Assembly: GCA_900095095.1 (NCBI GenBank)
Contig: FMBT01000385.1
Location: 62,001 to 126,000, forward strand
Length of the DNA stretch: 64,000 nt
Source: Fragilariopsis cylindrus CCMP1102
Lineage: Eukaryota > Bacillariophyta > Bacillariophyceae > Bacillariales > Bacillariaceae
Direction of reading: 5' to 3'
Shown here: one piece after another, positions 1-10,616 of the stretch
Layout: the number at the start of each line of letters is the position of its first letter
How positions within the stretch are numbered: the first letter of the stretch is position 1
Translations under genes and position numbers: made by a program
Notes under the pieces: model-generated
Database searches by the model: none
Told to the model about the DNA's origin: nothing
Seen by the model: the letters and a program-made list of their open reading frames with translations, nothing else

Positions 1-536
1 GGATCGTACACACGAGATGTTGCCACGATAGCACAATCTAGCAGCCCGTTGTAATTATTATTAACAAAGGTTGAGTTGTAGCTTCTTGCAGCTTCTGTTA
101 CAATTGTACCGAAAATCTATATTATTTAGCAAGGCAAAAAAATCGTCACCGAAAAGTCAATACAAAGTATATCTAGTCAGAAATATCATACTGACGCAAT
201 GTATGGATTGTTGATCTGATGTACCATCTTTCGTCGGATAATACCCTTCAAACAACTTACCTGTGCTTGGACTGCTCTACAAAAATGGATGACATACGGA
301 TTGTTTACATCAAGTGTTTCTATCTCCGACGCTAATGAATTATCTATATACTGCAAATCGAGGTACAATTGGACGTCAAATATACGTGAATCCTCAAGTT
401 CCCTTCTTCCTTGAATATGCTTGATGTTCTCTTCTGCTTCGATCAATTTGAGTACCATCGTCGTCCACAACAACACAGCAAAGATCAAGATGAATTGCGA
501 GTGATACGTTCTCTTTGTTAAGTTTGATACGACCAT
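1..536 (-). CDS. Unrecognised signal-anchored protein, two exons visible, runs off left edge
   Basis: The first exon (536-261) encodes 92 residues. A hydrophobic segment at about residues 15-32 (FILIFAVLLWTTMVLKLI) suggests a signal anchor. The exon ends CACAG before GTAAGTTG, a strong donor. A 144-nt intron (260-117) ends ...AATATAG, and the second exon (116-1) stays open in the same phase 0 to the window edge. Without splicing the frame stops at about 186. I do not recognise the family. The ATG start is the first in frame. The splice model is inferred from site consensus and frame continuity; the open second exon supports it. Confidence 0.55.
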
Positions 537-2379
537 TATTTTTCGGTTATTAGCTAATGTATTTGCAATAATTTACTTTTGATTAATTATATAGCATTAT
601 TGATCAATCCAGCAGTCGCTTCGTTCATCGTGGAAGTTTAACCATACATAACGTCGAAAACTGCGAAATAAACAAGCCTAACGGAAATCATACGAGGGTT
701 TTGCCCACGGCGGCAAAACCGTGCGTTTTTGGAGTATCAATCAATTATTTGACTATGTGTTGGTTTTTCATGCCACTTTATTTCAAGATGCATCGATCCC
801 AACCCCTAAACATAGTCGCACCTCTTCTGCTGCGGGGCGGATGATCTGTTCCTTCTCTTTCTTTTCTCTCGTCATTATTTGATAGAAATAGAAACTCTTA
901 TTATTATTGTGACAACACATCATTTACAACATTTTTTTTGAAATAACAGTTCTGATTTCTGAGATTTCGAGATTTCGGATGTGAAGATTTTCCGATCATA
1001 CGTGGATAAAAATATATCAAGAAAAAATAAAAAATCGCATCCCCATTTTTCAACTGTATGACTTTATGTACTAAGTACCTACCTGGTACACTAAAAAATC
1101 ATCGTCTAACTACTAACTACATGTAGCTAGACAGACCCCCACAGATTAGTAGTGGTTAGCATTGGGGAGATAAGAGCAGCAACAACAATCGGAAGCTGTT
1201 GATGGATTGCTGAAGTAAGAGATTAAACTAAATACAGCCAAATATTCAAGTACTTGTTTTGTGAAGCAATGGAAGCTCTCTTTTTTGATGAGAGTTTGTT
1301 ATGATGATAATAATGTAACTGTAGTATTACCATAGAGTAGGAAGAAAAGCACCAGAAAGAAGTCAATTTTTATGCTGTCACTCTAGTTAGGCTTTGCTCT
1401 GACAGACTGTGTAGTGAGGAATAAATGGGAGTGGGGTAGCCAGATAGGTAGGAGGGGGGAGGAACAACTACACTAACTAAGTTCAGTCGAGTCTATTTGG
1501 ATTTAGTAAGGAAAAATGTTTACATCCATTGTTTGTCAAATAATATTGTTTGCTGGTCAAATATTGTTGTTTTTGTTTTGATGATGTTGCGTTGATTGAT
1601 GCTGTGTTTATTTTGCTGACACTATACGACACTACTAAACAACTCTAAGTTCTTCTAACTATACCCTTCTGATCACGCACACTGTACATAACAATAATGA
1701 CAGTAGTAAATAGTACAAACATGAGTACACACTGTATGATACAAAGGTGTCAGTTGTAGATCTGTTACGTGATACAAATAATAATGGTGTTCAAGTGTCG
1801 TGTGTACAATGAAGAGCAGTTGTACGACCAGAAAAAGAGTAAATGCGAACACCGCCAAATAACTCCTACCACTCTATCGATACATAAGGTTGGATGAGTG
1901 GTTGTGAGAGGTTGTGGATCGTTTTCAAAATATCAATGCCGTACCGTACTGTACAGGATTATGCGCGTTGTTTATAAAATCGTGATGCTTTTGAATTATC
2001 CAATCAAAGGGGCATTCCCCTGCTATGCATTGTTCACTCGTGGTTGGACATCAGCAATGGGCGAAATCGCCATAGTTTTTTGTACGCGGGATTAATGTAT
2101 AGCAAACGCGCCGTAAAGATTTTTACAATTCGCGTTCATTCTTGTCTCTAATCATTTTAAAACTCAAAACGGCTCTCATTTAGTTTACTGTTTGTACAGA
2201 GTTTTTTAAATACAGTACGTTGTCTGCATTGACAATGGCCTCTCCGATTTCTCGCTTTTTTAATTTCGATTCATTCACGTCACACCACCAAAAAGGAAAA
2301 AAGGTAACAAAAAAGTAAACAGCCATCTGAAACTACTGTATCGGTCATTCCACACCTCTCACCCACCTTATCACAAATA
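537..2379. other. Gene-poor stretch
   Basis: No convincing coding region is visible on either strand; the open frames are short, with AT-rich or alternative starts. The only distinct structure is a 9-bp perfect hairpin at 697-720. Confidence 0.5.
697..720. repeat. Short perfect inverted repeat
   Basis: GGTTTTGCC at 697-705 and GGCAAAACC at 712-720 form 9-bp perfect arms around a 6-nt spacer. It lies in non-coding AT-rich DNA. It could be a hairpin, a protein-binding palindrome or the edge of a small element; nothing nearby decides. Confidence 0.6.
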
Positions 2380-3474
2380 ATGTCAGAATCAATTAGAAGT
2401 AAGATGATGCAACATTGTAGTAGTAGTAGATCTAATAATACATCACGACAACGACCTCCCGCCCCAATCTCACTCTTATCTGAGTTTTTCTCATCCACAT
2501 CGGGTGACGGCGACGATAACGATAACGAGAATGAGAATGAGAACAAATACATCCACTTCTCCGAAAATGGGAAACTACTACTACTTTCACCTCGATTATT
2601 TACGACCTCAGATGCTAGACTTGCACGAATGGCATCCACATCCACATCAACATCATCATCATCATCATCTTCGTTGAGCCCGTCCTTTAAACTTCGACTA
2701 CCTTCATCGTCTAAAGAGACGGAAGAAGGAACGGTACTAAAACATCGCAAGATACGATTCCAACAACAGCAGCAACAACAACAACAACAAAAGCAGAAAC
2801 TATCATCACCATTGTCATCGTCAAGAAGTATTCCATTTCTTCCACAACAACAACAACAACAACAACAGCATCAACAATACAAGCGTGTTCGAAGCCGAAG
2901 TCCCTCCGACGATGTACGCAATCACAATCACAATCACAATAGTATTGATCCTCATGCTCTTACTTCTTTTTCGTATAATACATTGCAACATGAATATACC
3001 AATGATACACAACGAATGTTCGAACGAATTCAAAATTCACGTTCCTTCGACAGCAGTACAAGTGAGAGCAATAACGAGGAACAACAACAACAACACCATC
3101 CTCCTTCCTCAGTATTATTGGACAGTAATCGAGCTTTCCAATTACCATCCACGTTCGTTGTTGCGACCACAGCTATTGCTACTTCTACTACTACTACTAC
3201 TACTCAAGATTCGTCAGTCATCACAATGCAGGATAGAGGACATAACAACGACGACGACTTCATTGGGGAAGAAGAAGAAGAATATAATGTTGATATTAAC
3301 GGTGTTCTTGATGAGAGCGATTCCATTATCCCTAGTAGTGTCGAACTCGACAGGATGATGATGGCAGCAACAACAACAACAACAACAACAACAACAACGA
3401 ACGATAGGATCGAAGAAGAAGACAATGACGACAATGATGAAGCAGTCGAAGAGATTTTTGAGCTCGACTTATGA
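2380..3474 (+). CDS. Low-complexity poly-Q/poly-S acidic-tailed protein
   Basis: A 364-aa intronless frame starts at an ATG in the context ACAAATAATG. It is dominated by runs: poly-S (about residues 88-104), two poly-Q tracts (about 128-137 and 155-163), HNHNHN repeats (about 181-187), poly-T, and a strongly acidic C-terminus ending EEIFELDL. Residues about 203-222 (HEYTNDTQRMFERIQN) are the least repetitive. The make-up resembles disordered transcriptional or RNA-binding regulators, but no folded domain is visible. Several overlapping frames in this repetitive DNA are also open, so the call rests on length, the start context and the coherent acidic end. Confidence 0.5.
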   Translation: MSESIRSKMMQHCSSSRSNNTSRQRPPAPISLLSEFFSSTSGDGDDNDNENENENKYIHFSENGKLLLLSPRLFTTSDARLARMASTSTSTSSSSSSSLSPSFKLRLPSSSKETEEGTVLKHRKIRFQQQQQQQQQQKQKLSSPLSSSRSIPFLPQQQQQQQQHQQYKRVRSRSPSDDVRNHNHNHNSIDPHALTSFSYNTLQHEYTNDTQRMFERIQNSRSFDSSTSESNNEEQQQQHHPPSSVLLDSNRAFQLPSTFVVATTAIATSTTTTTTQDSSVITMQDRGHNNDDDFIGEEEEEYNVDINGVLDESDSIIPSSVELDRMMMAATTTTTTTTTTNDRIEEEDNDDNDEAVEEIFELDL

Positions 3475-3538
3475 ATTGAATTTGAATTTGAGGAAATAGA
3501 GAACAACAACAACAACTGAAGGAAAAATGGTTTTTCTT

Positions 3539-3549
3539 CACACATACAC

Positions 3550-3591
<42 letters not shown>

Positions 3592-3612
3592 GAGTACGAG
3601 TACGAGCACGAG
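3539..3612. repeat. Compound microsatellite
   Basis: A (CA)n tract with scattered TA interruptions passes directly into GAGTAC/GAGCAC hexamer repeats. It sits just after the poly-Q gene. Confidence 0.9.
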
Positions 3613-5165
3613 CACGAACACCATCGAAAACAGAGATAAATTTTTGCTATAGTAACTCGCTGCTAAATACTGCTATTTTTTTTGACATTAACATCACAAT
3701 GGGAAATCAAAAAATCATCACTCGGTCGGGGATCGATGAAACAGTCCCTGCTATGCTAAACAGCTACAGGAAGAAAGAAAAAAGAGAAATACACCACGCG
3801 ACATATTCTACTAAAACAACAAATACATTAGACTATATATTATATGCATAATATAATATTCATCATCACAAGAAATCCCAAACAAGGAGAAGGGAGAATA
3901 CACAATTTTCCGTTGTAACTTCCTTCAAGAGAAATTAGATCACGAAATAAAAAAAAGATACAACTACATAAATAGAATAACCTATATAACGCTATACAGA
4001 GCAATTTATTATTAGAGAAGGAAAGAAAGAAACTATTTATTTTAGTCTAATTATTCTACACTAGCTAGTAGTATTCAATAGAAAGGTAGTCTCTACTCAA
4101 TTCACATTTTCGCTACTAGCTATTGTAGGACTTTTATCAAGGGAGCGAGCATACGAATAGTACATCGTAGTGATGCATGCAATTTCGTCAATGAAAAGAA
4201 AAGATCATCATGTTGGATACAATTTTCATTGCTTCCTTTCTACGAGAGAATACTCTGATCTTCCTGCAACATCGATTCATCCGTCTGCTCGTGCATCCAC
4301 CGACTCCAGTGCTGGATATCCATGCTGCGCTGATGTTATTACCGGCTGGAAAGCTTGGAACCATTGCCTTCAATATTACAATTGTGAGAATGAACATTTT
4401 TGTGATCCTTTATGCCACATCGGTAGGTACTATATATGATGAAGATGTTTAAAACATTGTTTTGGGCAAAGAACGTGGAATGGGGTGCGGTAGCCAGCTG
4501 TGGAAGACGGCCGTTGAGAGGAGAACAAAAGATTCAACATTAGGTTATGTCCCAGCCGCATCAATACGTACTTTAAATATAATTCTTGTCTGAAAGTAAT
4601 AAATAAAGCTGGTTGGGATTAAAAATTGATTAGCATTTCTATTAAATCGAAATTCGATTCATCCTTGTCATGTTACGTGAGAGTAGGAGAGGCATCTTTC
4701 ATCATGTATCATGTGAAAGGTCGAAGTAGTGTCTGATAAAATTATATGCGAAAGAATGATAGAGCGAGAGTGACATATCAAGATCACCGCCGCAGTAGTT
4801 ACAGAAGCATACTAATACTATGCTCATAAATATCACTGTTCCTGCACAACAATACTCAGGCGCTGATATCAAGAATACAAATGTAACAGAGAGTAACGAA
4901 TCTTGAACCACGAGTGCCGAGTCTCACATTGCTGCAGCTGTCAAGAATGTTAAATGATGTAATCACAAAAACCTACCTTTCAATCGTGTCGTTGGTCGGA
5001 GTCTCCAGTCGCGCGCCCAAGACCGGCTAAAGACAAAAATATAAAATATGTGGAAGCTTCTTACGACTTCTTGTTTCTGTGATTTCTGACATGAAGAAGC
5101 GAAAGGATTTCTATGGAGAATAAAGAATAACGAATAATGAGTAATGCTCAGTTGGAAGATGCAAC
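3613..5165. other. Non-coding stretch
   Basis: No gene is supported. A hydrophobic 80-aa frame at 4210-4452 (+) and another at 4702-4911 (-) contain membrane-like runs, but neither has clear ends, splice partners or recognisable similarity. They could be remnants of a membrane-protein gene. Confidence 0.4.
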
Positions 5166-6287
5166 ATGCACATAATAATGAAGATTAATCTACTTAAAAT
5201 ACCATTCATTGTAAAAACAACATCAAAATATTCCAGAATGAGTACCAAATCAGAGTCAACATCTACCATGGTGAAGAGCGCTTGGCCTTCAATGCAGCCT
5301 CCGCAAGATATCGATTTCGCCATTCCAAACATCGAACGCACTTATCTTCCTGCAAAAATGAACTATGTGACAGCAGACACTACGCTCATCAGTAGCAGGA
5401 GGGACACCTCAGGATCAGACTCTACTTTAGAAGGAGCGAAGTGGGATGGGGTTGATCTAAACATCCACAACGCAAGAAATGCAGGTGAAACCATGAAACT
5501 GAAATCAAATGGATTCGAATTGATCCCAAGTCGTGTATCAGATACAGACATTAATTACTTTGATCAGACTGATGTTCTCGAACAGTATTACCCGATATGC
5601 GAGGATTTGATTGCGAAGGCACTGCAAAATGACCTAGGCAATAGTGCCAAAAATAAGTTCACTGTGAAGGCATTTGATCACAATGTCCGTAGTACGAAAG
5701 GTGGAACAATCGATAATAGTGCTGGAGCAACTGTGCAACAACCAGTAGCAGTCGTTCACGGTGACTATACTCGGGTCTCTGCTCCTCACCGCTTACAAGA
5801 GTTAGCCTTGACACCAAAGTCAAATGATGTTCTGAAGGAAAAATTGGGACAAGCATCCCTTCTTGACTCTGATATTGTGAAAGAAGCAATAGAAGGCAAA
5901 CGGAGATTTGCACTCATCAACGTTTGGAGGAACTTGCAAAAGGACAAACCGGTGAGGCAGTACCCACTGGCATGCGTAGATGCCCACACGGTAAAATTTG
6001 ATGATTTGAGAACGTTTCAAATTCATTACAAGGATCGCATCGGTGAAAATTATTTCGTGTGCCACCACCCACGACAGCAGTGGTGGTACTATCCCGCTAT
6101 GGAGCATGACGAGGCACTTCTTATCAAGCAGTGGGATTCATTTGGAGGTTTAGCAAAAGGACAGGAACAGGACGAGAAAGACGATGTTAGCACCATGTCT
6201 CTACATTCATCATTGCTAGATACCAGTTCTGATACAACCGAAAGAGAAAGTATTGAAGTTCGATGCGTGGTAATTTGGGACGAATAG
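5166..6287 (+). CDS. AsaB/CmcJ/GA4-desaturase-like hydroxylase (2OG-Fe(II) oxygenase type)
   Basis: This 373-aa protein has the family pattern in order: [15 protein letters not shown] (about 197-210, giving an HxD pair H198/D200), [11 protein letters not shown] (247-257), [11 protein letters not shown] (266-276), [14 protein letters not shown] (299-312) and [10 protein letters not shown] (315-325). Known members include fungal AsaB and bacterial CmcJ-like proteins linked to hydroxylation or desaturation in secondary metabolism; the substrate here cannot be inferred. The first ATG gives a basic, hydrophobic N-terminal 25 residues that could be a mitochondrial or other presequence; an in-frame ATG at residue 25 (MSTKSES) is an alternative start. 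No intron and no frame break are seen. There is no biosynthetic cluster around it. Confidence 0.75.
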   Translation: MHIIMKINLLKIPFIVKTTSKYSRMSTKSESTSTMVKSAWPSMQPPQDIDFAIPNIERTYLPAKMNYVTADTTLISSRRDTSGSDSTLEGAKWDGVDLNIHNARNAGETMKLKSNGFELIPSRVSDTDINYFDQTDVLEQYYPICEDLIAKALQNDLGNSAKNKFTVKAFDHNVRSTKGGTIDNSAGATVQQPVAVVHGDYTRVSAPHRLQELALTPKSNDVLKEKLGQASLLDSDIVKEAIEGKRRFALINVWRNLQKDKPVRQYPLACVDAHTVKFDDLRTFQIHYKDRIGENYFVCHHPRQQWWYYPAMEHDEALLIKQWDSFGGLAKGQEQDEKDDVSTMSLHSSLLDTSSDTTERESIEVRCVVIWDE

Positions 6288-6357
6288 ATATACAAAATCT
6301 CGATACTTTAAATTAACATCATGCGTGCCATTTTTTACATCATATCTCTTGTTCAAC

Positions 6358-6520
6358 CGTAGGTGTATCTAAACACAGTTGCAACAGGCCACAACTCAAT
6401 GTTCGACTTGTCAGCCGCCCCCATGGCCTTTGCCTGCTTGAACTTCTTTTCCACCTTATTCTTGCCAATCAATACATCCAAATACCTCTTTAGCTCTAAC
6501 CATTTCTCTTCAGGAGAAGA
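6358..6520 (-). other. Possible exon or gene remnant
   Basis: Read on the minus strand, this stretch gives an open frame of about 55 codons containing KWLELKRYLDVLIGKNKV and ending shortly after ELWPVATVF. The composition looks protein-like, but an in-frame stop closes it upstream and I see no sure acceptor. The plus strand is also open here (6363-6602). It could be the last exon of a spliced gene or a degraded copy. Its function is unknown. Confidence 0.25.
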
Positions 6521-6743
6521 TATTATGAATCAAAATCGAATCAAATCAAATCGTTGGAGAATAAACACGCCCCCCGCGAATAGCAATAATAATATATATT
6601 GACAACCCTTCCATCACCCAACTACCAGTAGAAATTCAAACTCAAATTCAGTCAAAATCATTAGCATTATCACTCTCTGTCGTCGCCATTATTAAGTTGT
6701 TTGTCATATTACTATTGTTTGTCGTTTCATTCTAGTAGATCAT

Positions 6744-7334
6744 TCATTGAATGATGCACGAGGAACATATACTACCAACATAACCATCATTAGCAATCCC
6801 TTTTCTTAATAAATTTTCATTGGCACCCATAAATGAACCAACTTTGTTGCCATCCTTTAAAAAGAAAAATGATGGCATGGCCCACACACCTAGTATAGAT
6901 TTTATAGTTGGTACTTTATCGACATCCACTTTTACAAAGACAATATCATTCGTGGTTTGTGAATTTTCACGTGCCAATGCATCAAATACTGGTGCGATTT
7001 GTTTGCATGGTGGACACCTGATTTAAAATAAAAAAAAGATATAAATAACAAAATTATTTATAATAGAGAGGTAAATAGAAGAAGAAGAAGAAGAAGAAGA
7101 AGAAAAGAAAAAAGAGCTTTTAAGATGACAAGACGAAGGAAACAAAACAAAAAAGAATGTAAAACAAAACACGTGACGACGTCGATTTAAGAAAAACTTC
7201 ACTTAAACTTACCATTCAGCATAGCAGTCAACAACAACTAATTTATGAGGACCTGCTGCTTCGATAGCTTGGTAATATTCTTGCTCATTGGAACAATACA
7301 CTACGGCTTGTTCTTGTTGCTGCATGCTAGACAT
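6744..7334 (-). CDS. Thioredoxin, two exons, WCPPC active site
   Basis: Exon 1 (7334-7213) begins ATGTCTAGCATG and ends after GAATG. A 195-nt intron (7212-7018; GTAAGT...ATCAG) follows, and exon 2 runs 7017-6744. The spliced product is 131 aa. The intron falls inside the tryptophan codon of the redox motif, so WCPPC is rebuilt only by splicing. Downstream are KVDVDKVPTI, the cis-proline loop WAMPSFFFLKDG and GSFMGAN. There is no clear targeting peptide, so it is probably cytosolic. Proline replaces the usual glycine of WCGPC, which is expected to change redox potential. The intron contains a (GAA)n microsatellite near 7079-7106. Confidence 0.85.
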
Positions 7335-7482
7335 ACTGTATCATTATTGTTATTATAGACATCATCTCCATCATCATCGCCAACTTCGTATTTCCGTAGG
7401 ATACTGTAACAGTTGATCGTAGAAACCTACAGTACAATTCAATGTATGGTTGTATAATAAACTAGATTTCACCTTGAAAAGA

Positions 7483-7600
7483 GAGAACGACCATACCAAC
7501 ATGACAGCACCGCTTCCAGTCTGCTCAGCGAAGTTAAGCATGTTCGGGCCTGGTTAGTACTACGGAGGGGGACCACGTTGGAATCCTAGGTGTTGTTCTC
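7483..7600 (+). rRNA. 5S ribosomal RNA
   Basis: This 118-nt gene has paired ends (GAGAAC at 7483-7488 with GTTCTC at 7595-7600) and the conserved 5S core: ACGACCATACC, GTCTGCTCAGCGAAGTTAA, GCATGTTCGGGCCTGGTTAG and TACGGAGGGGGACCACG. It is followed immediately by TTTTTTCTTTTTG, a Pol III stop. It stands alone, 148 bp upstream of the divergent thioredoxin gene. No other rRNA gene and no second 5S copy is in the window. Confidence 0.93.
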
Positions 7601-7613
7601 TTTTTTCTTTTTG
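7601..7613 (+). terminator. Pol III T-run terminator of 5S
   Basis: TTTTTTCTTTTTG directly follows the 5S 3' end. Confidence 0.75.
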
Positions 7614-8256
7614 TCTTTATTTTTTAATTTTTTACTAGAAGTGTTATTTGTTCCTCATTATCTGATCTTATTCCTCCTCAACTGCTGTACTCCTCTATCT
7701 TATAATTTATATACAATATGATAGTTGCCACCCCTCACATTGAGGTGACAGTAAACAAACAATTTTACCTTTTTTCCATTCCATGAATTGTATTTCTCAA
7801 GATAGGCTGTCGTGCATGCTATAAAGAAAATAAAAAAGGTCATCCACGTTTAGAAGATTCTGGTTGCTGAGAGAAATTAGGATTAATGAACTGTTATAAA
7901 CAGTTCTTTGGCTGGAATGACTGTGTCTATATTGCCTATTTTTTATGTTCATGAAACAGAAAAAAGAAATAGTTGCCATTTCGATTATTTTAGAGCCCCT
8001 ATATATATAATCGCCATTTCGATTATTTCAGAGCCCCCTATATAGATAATAGTGATGTTGGGGGAAGATGAGATATTAAACATTTAAGAGTTTTATTTAT
8101 TTATTATCGTCATCCAGAATGACTCTAACATTGACTTAATCCAGTTAGTGACATTTTTCCGTTCCATGAACAGTTACAAATAGACTGTCAACCAGAATGA
8201 CCCTATTCTTCATAATTTTGTTACATGGAATGGGAAAAAGACAGAAATCACGATGA
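7614..8256. other. Repeat-bearing intergenic DNA
   Basis: No gene is supported. A motif like TTTTTCC(A/G)TTCCATGAA occurs near 7771 and 8153, with a near inverse copy (CATGGAATGGGAAAAA) near 8224. A 38-bp tandem duplication lies at 7975-8050. Confidence 0.5.
7975..8050. repeat. 38-bp tandem duplication
   Basis: Two adjacent copies (7975-8012 and 8013-8050) of GCCATTTCGATTATTT followed by AGAGCCCC and an AT stretch differ at only a few positions. Confidence 0.85.
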
Positions 8257-8562
8257 ACAATCGAGCGTTTACTGTTGCCTCATTCTATTGTTCTCTTGTC
8301 TAAGCAACAACTGTTTGGTTGGATTTTAAATGGAACCAAAGCTTTCCAGCTGTTTGGTTTGATATTAAACTGGAACAAAAGCTTTCCAGCTGTAAGAGAG
8401 TTGCAGGTGCATGGACTCACATTCACATACTTGAAAACTTCAAATCTAGATAATGTCACATTCACACTTGAAAACTTCAGATCTAAATAATGACTAGATA
8501 GCTCATGGGTCAATCATTTCAATTTTCAAAACTACTTATCCAAAGCAACAACGCTCGATTGT
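8257..8562. mobile_element. Small terminal-inverted-repeat element (MITE-like candidate)
   Basis: ACAATCGAGCGTT at 8257-8269 is repeated in perfect inverse at 8550-8562, enclosing 306 bp. Inside are two pairs of direct repeats: a unit of about 42 bp containing ...CAAAGCTTTCCAGCTG (8308-8393), and a unit of about 37 bp containing CACATTCACA..CTTGAAAACTTC (8417-8490). I see no obvious target-site duplication, so the TIR could be coincidental or an old insertion. A short open frame (8275-8490) only reads through these repeats. Confidence 0.45.
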
Positions 8563-8874
8563 CTTGACACAAACCAATCAATACCAATACCGCCAGCACT
8601 ACCGTATCATATAATCGTAATAGTATTAAGTACAGTACTCCCACGTCGAACATAGCATGTTGTCGTTGCTTCCTAGGAAAATTCCGAACAAAATAGCTCC
8701 ATCGATTACAAAAGAGAGTGATAAAAAGTATGCCTCAGCAAAAATTGAGATGGTATTTTTATGGACTATTCAGTTTTCAATGCCTCCACCTATATTAAGT
8801 ATTCATTAACAGACTTAAATGACCCAGAAAACAATCACATTAGTTTGTTCATTTGTTGATACCAACACCAGGCT

Positions 8875-9102
8875 ATGGAATATCTTTCAATTAAGAGCTC
8901 AAAAATGGAAAACCTTCACGATATAGAGGAAGCAGGTATTACAACACAGGTAGAAAATCTTTCTCAAAATGCATCGATTCAATTTGTGAGATATGCACCT
9001 TCTACGTTGGAATGGTTTCGAAATGATTTAACTCTAGAAAATATTAACATGCTGCAAATAGAACGATTACAATTAGGTAGACGAAACATTAAACTGTGTT
9101 AA
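8875..9102 (+). CDS. Short unrecognised protein, possibly a degraded leucine-rich-repeat gene tail
   Basis: A 75-aa ATG frame. The stretch STLEWFRNDLTLENINMLQ resembles, from memory only, the conserved C-terminal tails of stramenopile LRR-type proteins. No repeats remain upstream, so it may be a pseudogene fragment or the end of a spliced gene. Confidence is low. Confidence 0.25.
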   Translation: MEYLSIKSSKMENLHDIEEAGITTQVENLSQNASIQFVRYAPSTLEWFRNDLTLENINMLQIERLQLGRRNIKLC

Positions 9103-9348
9103 AGTAATCGAAAAGACATCAAGGATAAACTTAAAATCCATGTGTAACCGCATGCACACCGGCATCTCAAAAGTATGCATGCGAGGAAAATGACAAAGAT
9201 CAACTTCAAAGATCTCCCTTCGTCAAATATTAATTAATATAGATCTGTTTACTAAATGACTATTTAATAGCAAGAAAAACCTACCCTCAACGAAATTGTT
9301 CTAGGATATTGTAATTACTGGATACACTATGTGGCGATTCATTCAGAA

Positions 9349-10260
9349 TCACTGGGAACTTATAATTTGACGATTATATTCCAGACATGACGACGTTTCA
9401 TTAATATTTTGTAAATATACACGAACATAATCAACTTGCATTTTTGCTTCATTGTCGCATATGTAACCATCTTTTGGAATTATTCCTGCCCAAGAATTAT
9501 TCTTTACTTCGGAACTGAAAATAATATATTGGCTTCGATTTGATATTGCCTCACCTTCGTACGTCCAGATCTTATTACGATTAAAATAAAAATTGTATCG
9601 ATTGTCGTCCCATAGTACTCCATAGGTGTTCCATTTTCCGTTCTGTAACTGCTTCTCATCAACAATCGAACCTACAAACTGATGATGATCACCATATCCA
9701 TCCCAGTGAAGTGCCATCTCAAGTATACTTTCAATATCGATGCCATTTCCATCATGTTTACGATGTTCGACAATATCTATTTCTACTCCCGCTTTTTTTG
9801 GAGAATCAATAGGTTTTCCGATTGTAGGTGATTGGAGCCAAAAGGCGGAATGCATACCAGGTCTATCATCAAACTTGATTCTTGCCTCCCAATAACCTTG
9901 CTTTTGCATAAATCTATCTTGAGTGCCAATCATACCAGTTTTATGGACACCATTTTCATCTGTATGAGTATTAATGGATAATACTCCATCTGAAACACTA
10001 ACAGCTTCTTTGGTTTCTATAGCATCCCCTCGTTTTCCAGGATCCCGATAACCCCATTTTGATTCATCTAATTCAACTCCATTAAATTCATCGGACCAAC
10101 ACAAATCATAGTCGAATAAAAAAGTAGGTAGTGTGGATCGGGTGTCGTATATTGTATTCGGTGCGCATGCGAATGGATACGACGTAAGTAATAAGAGGAA
10201 ACTCGTAATCCGTATTCTCCTATTTAAATACCACATCATTGTGGAGAATAGATCAAGCAT
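9349..10260 (-). CDS. Secreted glycoside hydrolase family 16 (beta-glucanase type)
   Basis: A 303-aa protein with a hydrophobic signal sequence at about residues 10-32, followed by a GH16 fold. WSDEFNGVELDESKW (55-69) is the usual N-terminal strand. KQGYWEARIKFDDRPGMHSAFWL (120-142) precedes the catalytic motif EIDIVE (160-165), with E160 the expected nucleophile and E165 the acid/base. ALHWDGYG and VDYVRVY complete the fold. Family enzymes cleave beta-1,3 or mixed-linkage glucans. In this setting laminarin or chrysolaminarin, or a bacterial wall glucan, are plausible substrates, but that is inference. The gene is intronless and head-to-head with the DUF2993-like gene, 356 bp away. Confidence 0.9.
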   Translation of the reverse strand: MLDLFSTMMWYLNRRIRITSFLLLLTSYPFACAPNTIYDTRSTLPTFLFDYDLCWSDEFNGVELDESKWGYRDPGKRGDAIETKEAVSVSDGVLSINTHTDENGVHKTGMIGTQDRFMQKQGYWEARIKFDDRPGMHSAFWLQSPTIGKPIDSPKKAGVEIDIVEHRKHDGNGIDIESILEMALHWDGYGDHHQFVGSIVDEKQLQNGKWNTYGVLWDDNRYNFYFNRNKIWTYEGEAISNRSQYIIFSSEVKNNSWAGIIPKDGYICDNEAKMQVDYVRVYLQNINETSSCLEYNRQIISSQ

Positions 10261-10616
10261 TGTCAGTCATCATTGTCATCTTCTTCTCCTTCTTCAATTC
10301 TTGCGATGAGATGTGGGCTTTATGATATTCTTCTAAGATTGAAATTACTAAGATTTGAAGTTTCGAAGATGTGTTATGTGTTCTTGTTTATGATGTGTTG
10401 AAAGTTGAAAACTGTTCATGTTAAATGTACTAGTAGCTAATTTTATCGTTCGTTCGTGACTTAAAAGGTCCAGTCACGTTATGATACCTGTTGCGCTCAG
10501 CTCTGAGCTCATTGATCGTACAGTAATTCATATTGTAAATTTCTATCTCGAAACACAAATTCTTGAAAAATCTTCCTCATCAAAACAGAACAACAAATCA
10601 AAAGCATCAAACAAGA

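Noticed and set aside
1673-2095. Two short open frames
   Set aside because: Short, weak or alternative starts, no recognisable content.
3204-3589. Minus-strand frames with CVCVCV and poly-V/S
   Set aside because: They read through the CA microsatellite and the antisense of the poly-Q gene.
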